From SG8-40 sp963792855 (lineage in GTDB: Bacteria > Pseudomonadota > Gammaproteobacteria > Burkholderiales > Eutrophovitaceae): a stretch of 39,715 nucleotides of DNA. The translations under genes and the position numbers were made by a program. Within the stretch, counting starts at the first letter, position 1. Every line of letters starts with the position of its first letter. Shown here in pieces: positions 29,701 through 38,285 of the stretch. The stretch lies in NCBI GenBank assembly GCA_963792855.1, contig CAWBXZ010000012.1, positions 1 to 39,715 of the forward strand, in the 5' to 3' direction. Below the pieces are notes generated by a model that did no database searches, had not been told where the DNA came from, and was given only the letters and a program-made list of their open reading frames with translations.

Positions 29701-30537
29701 CGCCGTGGTAACGCTTCCCGCCTCCAGCGTCACATCCTTTACCGCTTTGAACACGATTTTGCCGTTCTCACCCATCACGGCCGTATTGGCATTGACGACA
29801 CCGCTGTTCTGCACCAGCGTGCCGTACATGCCGATGCGACCACCATCGGCAATCAACTGTCCCACGTTAAGCGCTTGGTTTTCTGGGGCGGTAATTTGCA
29901 CGCGCACTTCCGGCGTCTGCGCATCGACCAGTTCGACACTTTTGCCAGCCGCCAACATGATCTCGCCTTGGGGGCTGCGGATGATGCCGCTGTTCTTCAC
30001 GTCCTGTCCAACGAGATACACCATGCCGCCGGTCGCCGTAGTAATCGTGCCTTGGTTAACCACACTGCCCGCGCCGGGGGTTTCCGTAAAACGCATGCGG
30101 CCGGCAATAAAATCGCTATCTGACAGGTTCAGTGTTGAGGCAAGAAATCCGGCAACATCAATGTTCGCGCCGGGACCCACGGTAATACCGTTCGGATTAA
30201 TCAGGAAAACCCGGCCATTGGATTGCAACGTGCCAAGTATTGCCGACGGATTAACGCCGACCACACGATTTAAAACGCTACTGGATTGTGACTGCTGGAT
30301 GAATCGAGTGATTTCGTTACCGGCGATCGAAAAACCTTGCCAATTAATGACCGCACCCGGCGAGTTGGTCACAGTCAGCGTATTGCCTTGCGTGGCAATG
30401 CTAGCCTGACCCTGCGCCACCGCAGGCCCGGTCGGATTGGCCAGCGCCACATCGCCCGCAAAACACGACGCAACAGCGATCGCCAGCACCTTGTGCTGCC
30501 ACCGTGTACCGCGTGATCTGCCGTGAAGTTGCCGCAC
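23786..30537 (-). CDS. TpsA filamentous-haemagglutinin-type adhesin with MBG repeats (one frameshift)
   Basis: A surface exoprotein of about 2,250 residues secreted by the two-partner (type Vb) route. The start is GTG at 30537 with GGAGGA 5 nt before it; an upstream GTG at 30579 lacks a ribosome site. A basic extended signal peptide ends near GDVALA. The TPS domain follows, with NPNG (residues 114-117) and AGSVVNQGTI. Then come beta-helix repeats, a W-x-x-x-NW module (YSWFTAANW near 770; WENPANW later), seven MBG domains (about 1180-1790) and a C-terminal domain ending KPGVCK. The frame is lost at the CCCC at 24963-24966; one more base restores NGYGGLASNYTLVGG. It shares the locus with its TpsB transporter immediately upstream. 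Confidence 0.92.
25171..26997 (-). repeat. Seven tandem 261-bp repeats encoding MBG domains
   Basis: Period 261 bp = 87 codons, so copy number can change without breaking the frame. Each unit encodes AVTVTGDNQSRVYGDANPTL through TLTDGNNSNYAITYNDGNLA, an MBG/YDG-type immunoglobulin-like domain. Copies appear identical at the DNA level apart from T for C at 26091 (Gly to Ser in copy 4). Such identity, including silent sites, means recent expansion or gene conversion, and also means the assembled copy number may be wrong. Confidence 0.95.
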
Positions 30538-30595
30538 GTATCTCCTCCGCCCGATATCGACACTCGGGCCACCAAACACTGGAAATTACGTTTAA

Positions 30596-30638
30596 AGTCT
30601 AATACTTAGGCGTCCGCAACGATGTGACATGCGTCACG
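30596..30638 (-). promoter_or_regulatory. CRP-type operator and candidate promoter of the haemagglutinin gene
   Basis: TGTGACATGCGTCACG at 30623-30638 matches the CRP consensus TGTGA-N6-TCACA in nine of ten fixed positions. It lies about 85 bp upstream of the GTG start. A weak -10 element, TAGACT at 30601-30596, would put the start point near 30589 and the operator centre (30630.5) at about -41.5, the class II activation position. The start point is inferred, not measured. Confidence 0.55.
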
Positions 30639-30697
30639 GTTTACGCATCAAAATCGATTATAAATCGATGTTTTCTAATGGATTTTTCCAAAAATCA

Positions 30698-32389
30698 CTA
30701 GAATACATATGCGACGGATACATGCCAGCGGTACCTGCGTGCCGGCTCTGGACTAGCCTGCGTGCCGTCATGCATGACCCGCGCGTAGTCGGCCTTGGCG
30801 GTAAAATTTGTGCCATAACTCATCCGCATACCCAGTCCCGCACTGTCCAGACTGGCATTCGCCAATTCTCCGGGCTGTGGTGAATTACGACTGACATGCC
30901 CCGTGTCATAGAAAGTCAGGAGCCGTAATCTTGCTTTCTCAAACTTCATCAGCCCGCCCAAATCAGGCGTGTAAATTTCCCAATTAGAGCGGTAGCCCTT
31001 GTCATTTGACGTATAACGCTCATTAAAACCCCTGACGCTTTCAGCACCGCCAATGCCAAATTGCTCGGGTGCAATCAGTGGATCCTGCGAATACTGCGCA
31101 TCAACCTTGAATCGAAACTGCCAGGCATCCTGAAAACTATGCGTATAAACACCGCCCAGCCGCCATATACGGTATGTTGCCGGCGCATCCAGTCGCGAAG
31201 CATTAAAGTTAGCCTGTTCACCGTCATTGCCACCCGGGATGTTCTGCGAAAAATTGACATAAAAACTTGCGTCACGGTGATCCGCACGTAACTGACCACC
31301 GTAGGTCAGACTGACGGGATGCACCGTGATATCAGGAATGACATTAGAAGTGCTGCCTACCGGCAAAGCCTGATTCTGGTAAATTCGGTAATCCAGTCCG
31401 TACACCAAGCGATGATCAAGATCGCCTATCTTGCGAAAATTATGGTTATAGCGCATCGCATAAATTGAACCCTGCCCCGAGACATTGAACAGATTTTGCA
31501 CAGTTCCGGAATCCACGGTTGAGTAGCCCGCAACCAGATCGATGGAATCTCCCTGCTCATATAACGGAATGCGGTAACCCACCCCGAAGACCTCGACATC
31601 GTTCCTGTTTTTCGGTGAAGTAATGTATTGCATAGTCAATACATGATCACGGTCAAACAGATTCGCATTCTGAAATGCAAAGGCAGTCCGGTATTTTCCC
31701 GTTTCCTCGTTACCGGTATTGTCGAAACTCACGCTGTAGCGCACGGGGCGCACATCGGCAACGCGAATAACCGCGTCCACGGCGTCATCAGCCCCACCGG
31801 GGCGCAGCAACACCGCGCTCTGCTTGGCGGGATTCTCATTGACCAATTTCACGCTGGCCGCGATTTCGCGCGCCTTCGGGGTCGTGCCGGGCACCAGTGA
31901 CGGCACACTGCGCCGGGCATTTTCCGCGCTGAAATGCTGGTTGCCTTCGACCAGCACTCTGCCGATTTTGGGCTCGATCACCTTGAATATGACTTCACCC
32001 CGCTCGAGTTCCTGTTCGGGCAGGGAAATCTGTATGCCCGAGTAACCGCTGGTTTGGTACAGTTTCTGCAGTTCCTCGAGCGCGCGCTGCACATCACCGA
32101 AATCCTTGCGCTTGCCGGTGTAAGGCGCTGTCAGGCGGTCAATATCCTCCTGTGGCAACAGGGTGTTGCCCTCGACGTGATAACGGCGGATTTCGAATTT
32201 CAGCTCGTCGCCAGCAGCAGACGGTGCGGGATCAGCGACTTGCGCAATCAGAACGGAAGGAAGTTGGCGCCCCTGTTGCGACGCATTTGGGGTCATATCA
32301 TCGGCCCACACCCACGATGACAATACGATCGTGGCAACACAACCAACAAAATAAGCCACTGCTCTTTCGTAGAGTCCCATGAGGATCAC
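30698..32389 (-). CDS. ShlB/FhaC/HecB-family TpsB outer-membrane transporter
   Basis: Exports the neighbouring TpsA adhesin. 563 residues, the family size. The GTG start has AGGAG 9 nt upstream; an in-frame ATG three codons later is possible. The signal peptide ends SSWVWA. POTRA 1 (about 63-140, RRYHVEGNTLLPQEDI) and POTRA 2 (about 143-220, RVLVEGNQHFSAENAR) precede the 16-strand barrel, whose conserved loop-6 motif is VRGF in GGAESVRGFNERY near residue 453. It ends in phenylalanine (VSVAYVF), as Bam substrates do. Its stop is 160 bp from the adhesin start, and that gap holds the CRP-type operator, so the adhesin may have its own promoter. Confidence 0.95.
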   Translation of the reverse strand: MILMGLYERAVAYFVGCVATIVLSSWVWADDMTPNASQQGRQLPSVLIAQVADPAPSAAGDELKFEIRRYHVEGNTLLPQEDIDRLTAPYTGKRKDFGDVQRALEELQKLYQTSGYSGIQISLPEQELERGEVIFKVIEPKIGRVLVEGNQHFSAENARRSVPSLVPGTTPKAREIAASVKLVNENPAKQSAVLLRPGGADDAVDAVIRVADVRPVRYSVSFDNTGNEETGKYRTAFAFQNANLFDRDHVLTMQYITSPKNRNDVEVFGVGYRIPLYEQGDSIDLVAGYSTVDSGTVQNLFNVSGQGSIYAMRYNHNFRKIGDLDHRLVYGLDYRIYQNQALPVGSTSNVIPDITVHPVSLTYGGQLRADHRDASFYVNFSQNIPGGNDGEQANFNASRLDAPATYRIWRLGGVYTHSFQDAWQFRFKVDAQYSQDPLIAPEQFGIGGAESVRGFNERYTSNDKGYRSNWEIYTPDLGGLMKFEKARLRLLTFYDTGHVSRNSPQPGELANASLDSAGLGMRMSYGTNFTAKADYARVMHDGTQASPEPARRYRWHVSVAYVF

Positions 32390-32521
32390 AAGATCTTCTC
32401 CTGTTAGCCGCCCGATTCGCGGATCAGCCGCTTGCTCTAGTCGATTGATTTAAATGCTTAATATTGGAATTTTTCATTATACAGTAAGGGCTTAAGTTAC
32501 AATCTCCGCTTTCCGCCCAAC

Positions 32522-32550
32522 GGCCGCATGCTGCGGCCTTTCGGCTTTTA
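32522..32550 (+). terminator. Hairpin with U-rich tail in the trxB leader
   Basis: GGCCGCA and TGCGGCC around a TGC loop, followed by TTTCGGCTTTT. It lies 25 bp upstream of trxB with no plus-strand gene before it, so it may be a leader attenuator, the end of a small RNA, or a leftover. No promoter can be assigned with confidence in the AT-rich stretch at 32440-32490. Confidence 0.4.
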
Positions 32551-32574
32551 CAACTCCAAAATGCCTTTGAGACC

Positions 32575-33537
32575 ATGACAATTACCACGAAGCATTGCCG
32601 CGTTCTGATACTCGGTTCCGGCCCTGCCGGTTATTCGGCTGCCGTTTACGCCGCTCGCGCCAACCTCAAGCCGGTGCTGATCACCGGTCTCGCCCAGGGC
32701 GGTCAGCTGATGACCACTACCGACGTGGACAACTGGCCGGCAGATGCTGACGGCGTTCAGGGTCCGGAGCTGATGGAACGCTTTCAGAAACACGCCGAGC
32801 GCTTCAACACCGAAATGATTTTCGACCACATTCACACTGTGCGCCTGAAGGATGCGCCAATCACGCTGGTCGGTGACCAGGGCACGTACACCTGCGATGC
32901 GTTGATCATTGCCACAGGCGCTTCGGCAATGTACCTGGGTCTGCCATCCGAGGAAAAATTCATGGGCAAAGGGGTGTCCGGATGCGCCACCTGCGACGGA
33001 TTTTTCTACAAGAACCAGGAAGTGTCGGTCATCGGCGGCGGCAATACCGCCGTTGAAGAGGCTCTGTACCTGACCAATATCGCCAGCCATGTCACCGTGG
33101 TCCACCGGCGCGACAAGTTCCGCGCCGAAGCCATACTGGTCGATAAACTCAACGAGCGCGTTGCCGCGGGCAAGGCGACGATACTGTGGGATCACGTGCT
33201 CGATGAGGTCCTGGGCGACAATACCGGCGTTACCGGCATGCGCGTGAAGCACGCGAAGACCGGCGCAGCCACCGACAAGAAGCTGCAGGGCGTTTTCATC
33301 GCCATCGGGCACAAACCGAATACCGATATTTTCGAGGGCCAGCTCGACATGAAGAACGGCTACATCATCACCAGAAGCGGTCTCGCCGGCAATGCCACCG
33401 CCACCAGTATACCGGGGGTTTTCGCGGCGGGCGACGTGCAGGACCACGTCTACCGGCAGGCGGTCACCAGCGCCGGCACCGGCTGCATGGCAGCGCTCGA
33501 TGCGCAGAAATATCTCGAGGGCAAAGGGCTGGTCTGA
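32575..33537 (+). CDS. trxB: Thioredoxin-disulfide reductase
   Basis: Transfers electrons from NADPH through FAD to thioredoxin. 320 residues, the family size. FAD-binding GSGPAG (residues 15-20), redox-active CATC (137-140) followed by DGFF, NADPH-binding GGGNTAVEEALYL, and the C-terminal FAD motif FAAGDVQDHVYRQAVTSAGTG. It is divergent from the minus-strand block, and ftsK next to divergent trxB is the common betaproteobacterial order; here the adhesin locus separates them. Confidence 0.97.
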   Translation: MTITTKHCRVLILGSGPAGYSAAVYAARANLKPVLITGLAQGGQLMTTTDVDNWPADADGVQGPELMERFQKHAERFNTEMIFDHIHTVRLKDAPITLVGDQGTYTCDALIIATGASAMYLGLPSEEKFMGKGVSGCATCDGFFYKNQEVSVIGGGNTAVEEALYLTNIASHVTVVHRRDKFRAEAILVDKLNERVAAGKATILWDHVLDEVLGDNTGVTGMRVKHAKTGAATDKKLQGVFIAIGHKPNTDIFEGQLDMKNGYIITRSGLAGNATATSIPGVFAAGDVQDHVYRQAVTSAGTGCMAALDAQKYLEGKGLV

Positions 33538-33564
33538 GAGGCCCCGACGTGACCGGAGCGCACT

Positions 33565-34128
33565 ATGAAACGGGTGAGGCCGCGCGGAACCGCCACACCG
33601 CCTGAAGAGGAGGATGTCTTGCGTTCGGCGCTGGCGGATGTCACGCCGCTGCCGCCCGGCAACCGCGCCCAGTTGCCGCGCCCCCTGCCCCGTCCGATTG
33701 CCGTACAACGCCAGCTCGATGAGAACGCGGTGCTGCGCGACACGCTCAGCGATGATCCTGCCTGGGAACAGGGTCTGGAAAGCGGCGACGAATTGCTGTT
33801 TATGCGGGACGGCCTGTCACCGCAACATCTGAAAAAGCTGCGTCGCGGTCACTGGGTCATACAGGATCACCTCGATCTGCATGGATTGACGGCACCGGAA
33901 GCGCGTGCACTGACGGCGCAGTTTCTTGCCAACTGCGTACATCGTGGATTGCGTTGTGTGCGGATCGTTCACGGCAAGGGGCTGCGTTCGCCCAACCGTG
34001 AGCCGGTGCTGAAAAAAAAGCTGGCGGGCTGGCTGTCGCAGCGTGATGAAATTCTTGCCTACTGCCAGGCCCCGCGCACCGACGGTGGCGGCGGCGCCGT
34101 CCTGGTTCTGCTGCGCGCCACGAAGTAA
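33565..34128 (+). CDS. Smr-domain protein (SmrA-like, MutS2 C-terminal-type nuclease)
   Basis: 187 residues. A proline/arginine-rich N-terminal region (TPLPPGNRAQLPRPLPRPI) is followed by a C-terminal Smr domain from DLHGLTAPEARALTAQFL to GGGGAVLVLLRATK. The conserved LHG and the HGKG of RIVHGKGLRS are present. Smr domains nick DNA or cleave RNA in the proteins studied. GGAG is 7 nt before the ATG, and trxB ends 27 bp upstream, so the pair is probably co-transcribed. The stop codon lies within the first unit of the following tandem repeat. Confidence 0.9.
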   Translation: MKRVRPRGTATPPEEEDVLRSALADVTPLPPGNRAQLPRPLPRPIAVQRQLDENAVLRDTLSDDPAWEQGLESGDELLFMRDGLSPQHLKKLRRGHWVIQDHLDLHGLTAPEARALTAQFLANCVHRGLRCVRIVHGKGLRSPNREPVLKKKLAGWLSQRDEILAYCQAPRTDGGGGAVLVLLRATK

Positions 34129-34255
34129 GTCCCCTTGGGGGGCGCAGCGAAGTAAGTCCCCTTGGGGGGCGCCACGAAGTAAGTCCCCTTGGGGGGCGCC
34201 ACGAAGTGAGTCCCCCTGGGGGGGCGCAGCGAAGTAAGTCCCCTTGGGGGGCCCG
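34121..34255. repeat. Five tandem copies of a 27-bp unit beginning inside the smr stop codon
   Basis: Unit: CGAAGTAAG then TCCCCTTGGGGGG then CGC(A/C)(G/A). Copies start at 34121, 34148, 34175, 34202 (28 bp, with AAGTGAG and CCCCCTGGGGGGG) and 34230. The first supplies the last smr codons and TAA. Each unit holds a CCCCTTGGGG palindrome, so the array may act as a weak terminator series between convergent smr and glnB. Confidence 0.85.
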
Positions 34256-34277
34256 CGCGCGATAAAACTGACAGACG

Positions 34278-34616
34278 CTAGACTGCCGCCTCGTCGGCCT
34301 CACCGGTACGGATGCGTATCACCTGAGCGACATCACTGACGAAAATCTTGCCATCACCGATTTTTCCGGTACGCGCAGCCTTGACGATTGCTTCGATGGC
34401 CGAGTCGAGCAGTTTGTCCGCCAACACGACCTCGACCTTGACCTTGGGCAGGAAGTCAACGACATACTCCGCGCCGCGGTACAGCTCCGTATGCCCCTTC
34501 TGACGGCCAAAGCCCTTGACCTCGGTCACCGTCAGTCCGCTGACACCGATTTCCGACAATGACTCGCGCACCTCGTCCAGTTTGAACGGTTTGATTATTG
34601 CTTCTATTTTCTTCAT
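34278..34616 (-). CDS. glnB: Nitrogen regulatory protein PII (GlnB)
   Basis: Senses 2-oxoglutarate, ATP and ADP and adjusts nitrogen enzymes and NtrB. 112 residues, the exact family length. MKKIEAIIKPFKLDEVRESL, uridylylation site Tyr51 in the T-loop (RGAEYVVDF), ATP-binding KIGDGKIFVSD and the C-terminal RTGEADEAAV are all present. It lies 66 bp downstream of nadE on the same strand, a pairing common in betaproteobacteria, which favours glnB over glnK (usually next to amtB). Confidence 0.95.
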   Translation of the reverse strand: MKKIEAIIKPFKLDEVRESLSEIGVSGLTVTEVKGFGRQKGHTELYRGAEYVVDFLPKVKVEVVLADKLLDSAIEAIVKAARTGKIGDGKIFVSDVAQVIRIRTGEADEAAV

Positions 34617-34682
34617 ATAGACTCCGGCAGCCGATAATCTTGTGTAAATAAGAATAGCACAAGGCCGGACGGTGCCATGAAA

Positions 34683-36281
34683 TCAATTCCAGAATTTGTT
34701 GGTAATCGGATAGCGCCAGTCCTTGCCGAATCCGCGGCTGGTGATGCGGATGCCCACAGGCGACTGGCGGCGTTTGTACTCGCTGCCGCGAATCAGCCGC
34801 ACCACCCGCGTGACGTCAGCCGGCTTGTATCCCATGGCAATGATCTCCTGCAGGCTGCGGTACTGCTCCACATAGGCCGCCATGATGCCGTCCAGCACGT
34901 CATAAGGCGGCAGACTGTCCTGATCCTTCTGGTCAGGCCGCAGTTCCGCCGAGGGCGGCCGTTCAATGACCCGCTCGGGAATCACCATCCCCCGCGCATT
35001 GCGATACTTCGCCAAACGGTAAACCAGGGTTTTGCGGATATCCTTGAGGACCGCAAAACCGCCGGCCATGTCTCCGTATAAAGTGGCGTATCCGGTTCCC
35101 ATCTCGCTCTTGTTACCGGTCGTCAGCACGATCGCCCCGGTCTTGTTCGACATGGCCATGAGCATGGTGCCGCGCACCCGCGCCTGCAGATTTTCTTCGG
35201 TCACGTCCTCGGGCAAACCCCGGAATTCCTCCGCCAGCGCCGCCTTGAATGCGTCGAACACCGGCCGGATCGCGATTTCAGAATAGCGCACCCCCATCGT
35301 CTGCGCCTGCGCCCTGGCGTCTTCGCAGCTCATGCCGGCCGTATATTGCGACGGCATCATCACCGCGTGCACCTTGTCGGCGCCCAGCGCGTCGACCGCC
35401 AGCGCCAGCGTCAACGCGGAATCAATACCGCCCGACAGGCCCAGCAGCGCTCCGGGAAAACCATTCTTGCCGAGATAGTCACGCACACCGAGCGTCAACG
35501 CGTTATAGACGTCCTCCTCCTCGGTCACCACCGGTGCCACCTCGCCCTTGACCGGCACCCCGCCCACCACTTCGACCAGAACCACGACCTCCCGGAATGC
35601 CGGGAGCTGCTGCATCAATTCGCCGCGTCCGTCCACTGCAAATGACGCGCCATCAAAAACCAGTTCATCCTGCCCGCCAACCTGGTTCGCATAAATCACG
35701 GACATGCCGGTCTTGCCCACGCGCTCGCGCACGACTTCGTAGCGCGTCAGCTGCTTGTTTATATGGTACGGTGACGCGTTCAATACCAGCAGCAATTGCG
35801 CACCGGCCTCACGTGCCGCCTTTGCCGCAGGCTCCTCCCAGACGTCGGCGCATATGTTGATACCGATACGGATGCCATCCTGCTCGAAAACACAGGGCTC
35901 TTCACCGGAATCAAAATAGCGTTCTTCGTCAAAAACCATGTAATTCGGCAATGTGCGCTTGAGGTATGTGGCAACGACCTTGCCATCACGAATCACCGAA
36001 GCGGCGTTATAACGCTTGATCCCGATCTGATGCGGGTGGCCCAGCACCAGCGTAATGCCGGAAACCGCACTCACCAGACGCTGAAATTCCTCATCACAGG
36101 CTCGAAAAAAACTGTCCCGCAACAGCAGATCCTCGGGCGGATAACCGCACAGCGCGAGCTCGGTCGTCACGAGCAACGATGCGCCGTCCGCACGGGCGCG
36201 TTGCGCGGCAGCCATGATCTTTTCCGCATTGCCCGCCAGATCGCCGACAATGACATTAAGTTGTGCAATCGCTATTTTCAT
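34683..36281 (-). CDS. nadE: Glutamine-dependent NAD+ synthetase
   Basis: Last step of NAD synthesis, amidating deamido-NAD+ with glutamine nitrogen. 532 residues. The N-terminal nitrilase-type glutaminase has Glu41 (TELALCGYPPED), Lys108 (YLKRTLPNY) and Cys144 (GINICADVWEE). The synthetase domain has the PP-loop LSGGIDSALT near residue 280, GNKSEMGTGYATLYGD, and the usual end DWRYPITNKFW. It heads the nadE-glnB unit. Confidence 0.96.
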   Translation of the reverse strand: MKIAIAQLNVIVGDLAGNAEKIMAAAQRARADGASLLVTTELALCGYPPEDLLLRDSFFRACDEEFQRLVSAVSGITLVLGHPHQIGIKRYNAASVIRDGKVVATYLKRTLPNYMVFDEERYFDSGEEPCVFEQDGIRIGINICADVWEEPAAKAAREAGAQLLLVLNASPYHINKQLTRYEVVRERVGKTGMSVIYANQVGGQDELVFDGASFAVDGRGELMQQLPAFREVVVLVEVVGGVPVKGEVAPVVTEEEDVYNALTLGVRDYLGKNGFPGALLGLSGGIDSALTLALAVDALGADKVHAVMMPSQYTAGMSCEDARAQAQTMGVRYSEIAIRPVFDAFKAALAEEFRGLPEDVTEENLQARVRGTMLMAMSNKTGAIVLTTGNKSEMGTGYATLYGDMAGGFAVLKDIRKTLVYRLAKYRNARGMVIPERVIERPPSAELRPDQKDQDSLPPYDVLDGIMAAYVEQYRSLQEIIAMGYKPADVTRVVRLIRGSEYKRRQSPVGIRITSRGFGKDWRYPITNKFWN

Positions 36282-36424
36282 GACGCTAATATATCATCGG
36301 CTCACGCGCTTTTTTTGCATGCTTGAGCCGCTGCCACACACATGTTGCTCCCTCCGCCATTCCACCTGCCGTTCCTTCTGAATGCTTTTCACGCCGGCCG
36401 GGTTTCCAGGCAAATGACACAGCG

Positions 36425-37543
36425 GTGAAGCTGCACGTTGCCTCATCGCTGCGAGACGTCCCGCCGGCGGAATGGAACCGGCTTGCAGGAGCGGATCCGT
36501 TCCTGCAGCACGCCTTCCTGCATGCGTTGCATGAGACCGGCTGTGCCGGACCGGAGGCGGGCTGGGCACCGCAATACCTGCTGCTGCAGGATGGTGATCA
36601 ACTGGCCGGCGCCATGCCGCTGTATCTGAAAAGCCACTCCTACGGCGAATATGTATTCGACTGGGCATGGGCCGATGCCTATCACCGCCATGGCATCGAG
36701 TACTACCCGAAACTGCTCAGCGCAATCCCGTTCACTCCGGTCGTGGGAGCACGGTTGCTCACACTCAAAGCGGAATACGGTGACCAACTGATCGCCGGCG
36801 CGCTGGAGCTCGCCCGGCAATCCGGCACCACTTCTCTGCACGTTCTGTTTCCGGCAGAAACCGACCGCAACCGCCTCGCCGCACACGGGTTCCTGTTGCG
36901 CCAGGGACGGCAGTTCCACTGGAAGAACAACGATTACGCCGATTTTGATGCCTTCCTCGCGCAACTCAGCCATGACAAACGCAAGAAAATCCGGCAGGAA
37001 CGGCGCAAGGTATTCGATGCGGGAATCAGCTTTCGCTGGCTGGAAGGCGCCGCCATCACCGAAAAGGACTGGCGGTTTTTCATGCGCTGCTACGGCCAGA
37101 CGTATCACGAACATCACTCCTCGCCCTATCTGAATCTCGAGTTTTTTCTGCGCATCGGCGGCTCGATGCCGGACAACATCACGCTGATCCGCGCCGAGAG
37201 AAACGGCAGTCCGGTCGCGGCATCATTGCTGATCCACAACGACACGCATCTCTACGGCCGTCACTGGGGTGCGATTGAGCATCACCCGCTGCTGCACTTC
37301 GAGGCCTGCTACTACCAGGGCATCGAATATGCCATCGCCCGGGGCCTGCAGGTTTTCGAAGGCGGCGCACAGGGCGAACACAAGATGGCACGCGGCCTGA
37401 TGCCGGTGACCACGCACTCGGCACACTGGCTGGCACATCCGCAGTTTGCAGCGGCAATCGAAAATTTTCTTGATCGCGAATCGGCGCTGATGACGCAACA
37501 TGATCATGAACTGGCAGCCCGCACGCCCTTCAAGTCCGCCTGA
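36425..37543 (+). CDS. COG3146 / DUF482 GNAT-fold protein, peptidoglycan-biosynthesis/recognition type
   Basis: About 372 residues. Two acyltransferase-like halves: PFLQHAFLHALHETGCAG, WADAYHRHGIEYYPKLLSAI, then LSHDKRKKIRQERRKV and the C-terminal GAQGEHKMARGLMPVTTHS. This family is widespread in proteobacteria and distantly related to FemAB; its substrate is not established. The open frame reaches a TTG at 36323, but similarity begins near VKLHVASSLRDVP. The GTG at 36425 is used here. An out-of-frame ATG at 36414 with AGG upstream would read in frame if one base were missing at 36424, so the true start may be MTQR-VKLHV. Confidence 0.85.
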   Translation: MKLHVASSLRDVPPAEWNRLAGADPFLQHAFLHALHETGCAGPEAGWAPQYLLLQDGDQLAGAMPLYLKSHSYGEYVFDWAWADAYHRHGIEYYPKLLSAIPFTPVVGARLLTLKAEYGDQLIAGALELARQSGTTSLHVLFPAETDRNRLAAHGFLLRQGRQFHWKNNDYADFDAFLAQLSHDKRKKIRQERRKVFDAGISFRWLEGAAITEKDWRFFMRCYGQTYHEHHSSPYLNLEFFLRIGGSMPDNITLIRAERNGSPVAASLLIHNDTHLYGRHWGAIEHHPLLHFEACYYQGIEYAIARGLQVFEGGAQGEHKMARGLMPVTTHSAHWLAHPQFAAAIENFLDRESALMTQHDHELAARTPFKSA

Positions 37544-37623
37544 ACCGCCTCGATATCCCCCGACAAGTTACCGGCGAAATCGATCTTCCCGTATAGTTGC
37601 AGCCTGAAAAACCGGACGCGCAC

Positions 37624-38166
37624 ATGAAATTCTGCAGCAATTGCGGCTCTGCGGTCGCGCTAAAAATTCCCGCAGGCGACACACTGCCGCGGCACGTGTG
37701 CGACGCCTGCGGCACCATTCATTACCAGAATCCGAAAATGATCGTCGGCTGCATTGCCGAATGGGAAAACCGCATCCTGCTGTGTCGCCGCGCAATCGAA
37801 CCCCGTCATGGACTGTGGACCGTTCCCGCCGGCTTCATGGAGAACGGCGAAACGACGGCACAGGGCGCGGCACGCGAAACACTGGAAGAAGCCAACGCCC
37901 GCGTGGAAATCGGCCCGCTGTATGCGCTCTACAACATCCCCCACATCAATCAGGTCTACATCCTGTTCCGCGCCCGCCTGCTCGATCTCGATTTCAGTGC
38001 CGGCGCAGAAACACTGGAAGTCCGCCTCGTCGACGAGGCCGAGGTGCCGTGGGAGCAGCTGGCTTTCGCCACGGTGCGCAACACATTGCGGCATTACTAC
38101 AGCGATCGCGCGCAGGGTGAGTTCCGTTTCCATATCGGCACCATAGAGCCTGCGACCGCACGTTAG
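37624..38166 (+). CDS. Zinc-ribbon NUDIX hydrolase
   Basis: 180 residues. An N-terminal zinc ribbon CSNCG and CDACG (residues about 4-35) is followed by a NUDIX domain with box GFMENGETTAQGAARETLEE. The final box position is Asn-Ala rather than Gly-hydrophobic, a variant that may affect catalysis little. Nudix enzymes split nucleoside diphosphates linked to other groups; this zinc-ribbon type is near NudC-like pyrophosphatases, but the substrate is unknown. The ATG at 37624 has GGA upstream. Confidence 0.9.
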   Translation: MKFCSNCGSAVALKIPAGDTLPRHVCDACGTIHYQNPKMIVGCIAEWENRILLCRRAIEPRHGLWTVPAGFMENGETTAQGAARETLEEANARVEIGPLYALYNIPHINQVYILFRARLLDLDFSAGAETLEVRLVDEAEVPWEQLAFATVRNTLRHYYSDRAQGEFRFHIGTIEPATAR

Positions 38167-38285
38167 CTTCAGGCACGCGCGTCGCGGTGCGGGCGCAGCC
38201 GCCAATGATCTTCGTGCGTCAAAATGACTTAAAATCAAAACCACACGCGCTGCAGAACGCGCACGTATTGTTTCCGGAGATCCTG

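Noticed and set aside
34121..34255. CRISPR array
   Set aside because: The 27-bp units abut with no spacers, and there are no cas genes. The 261-bp repeats are coding and also lack spacers.
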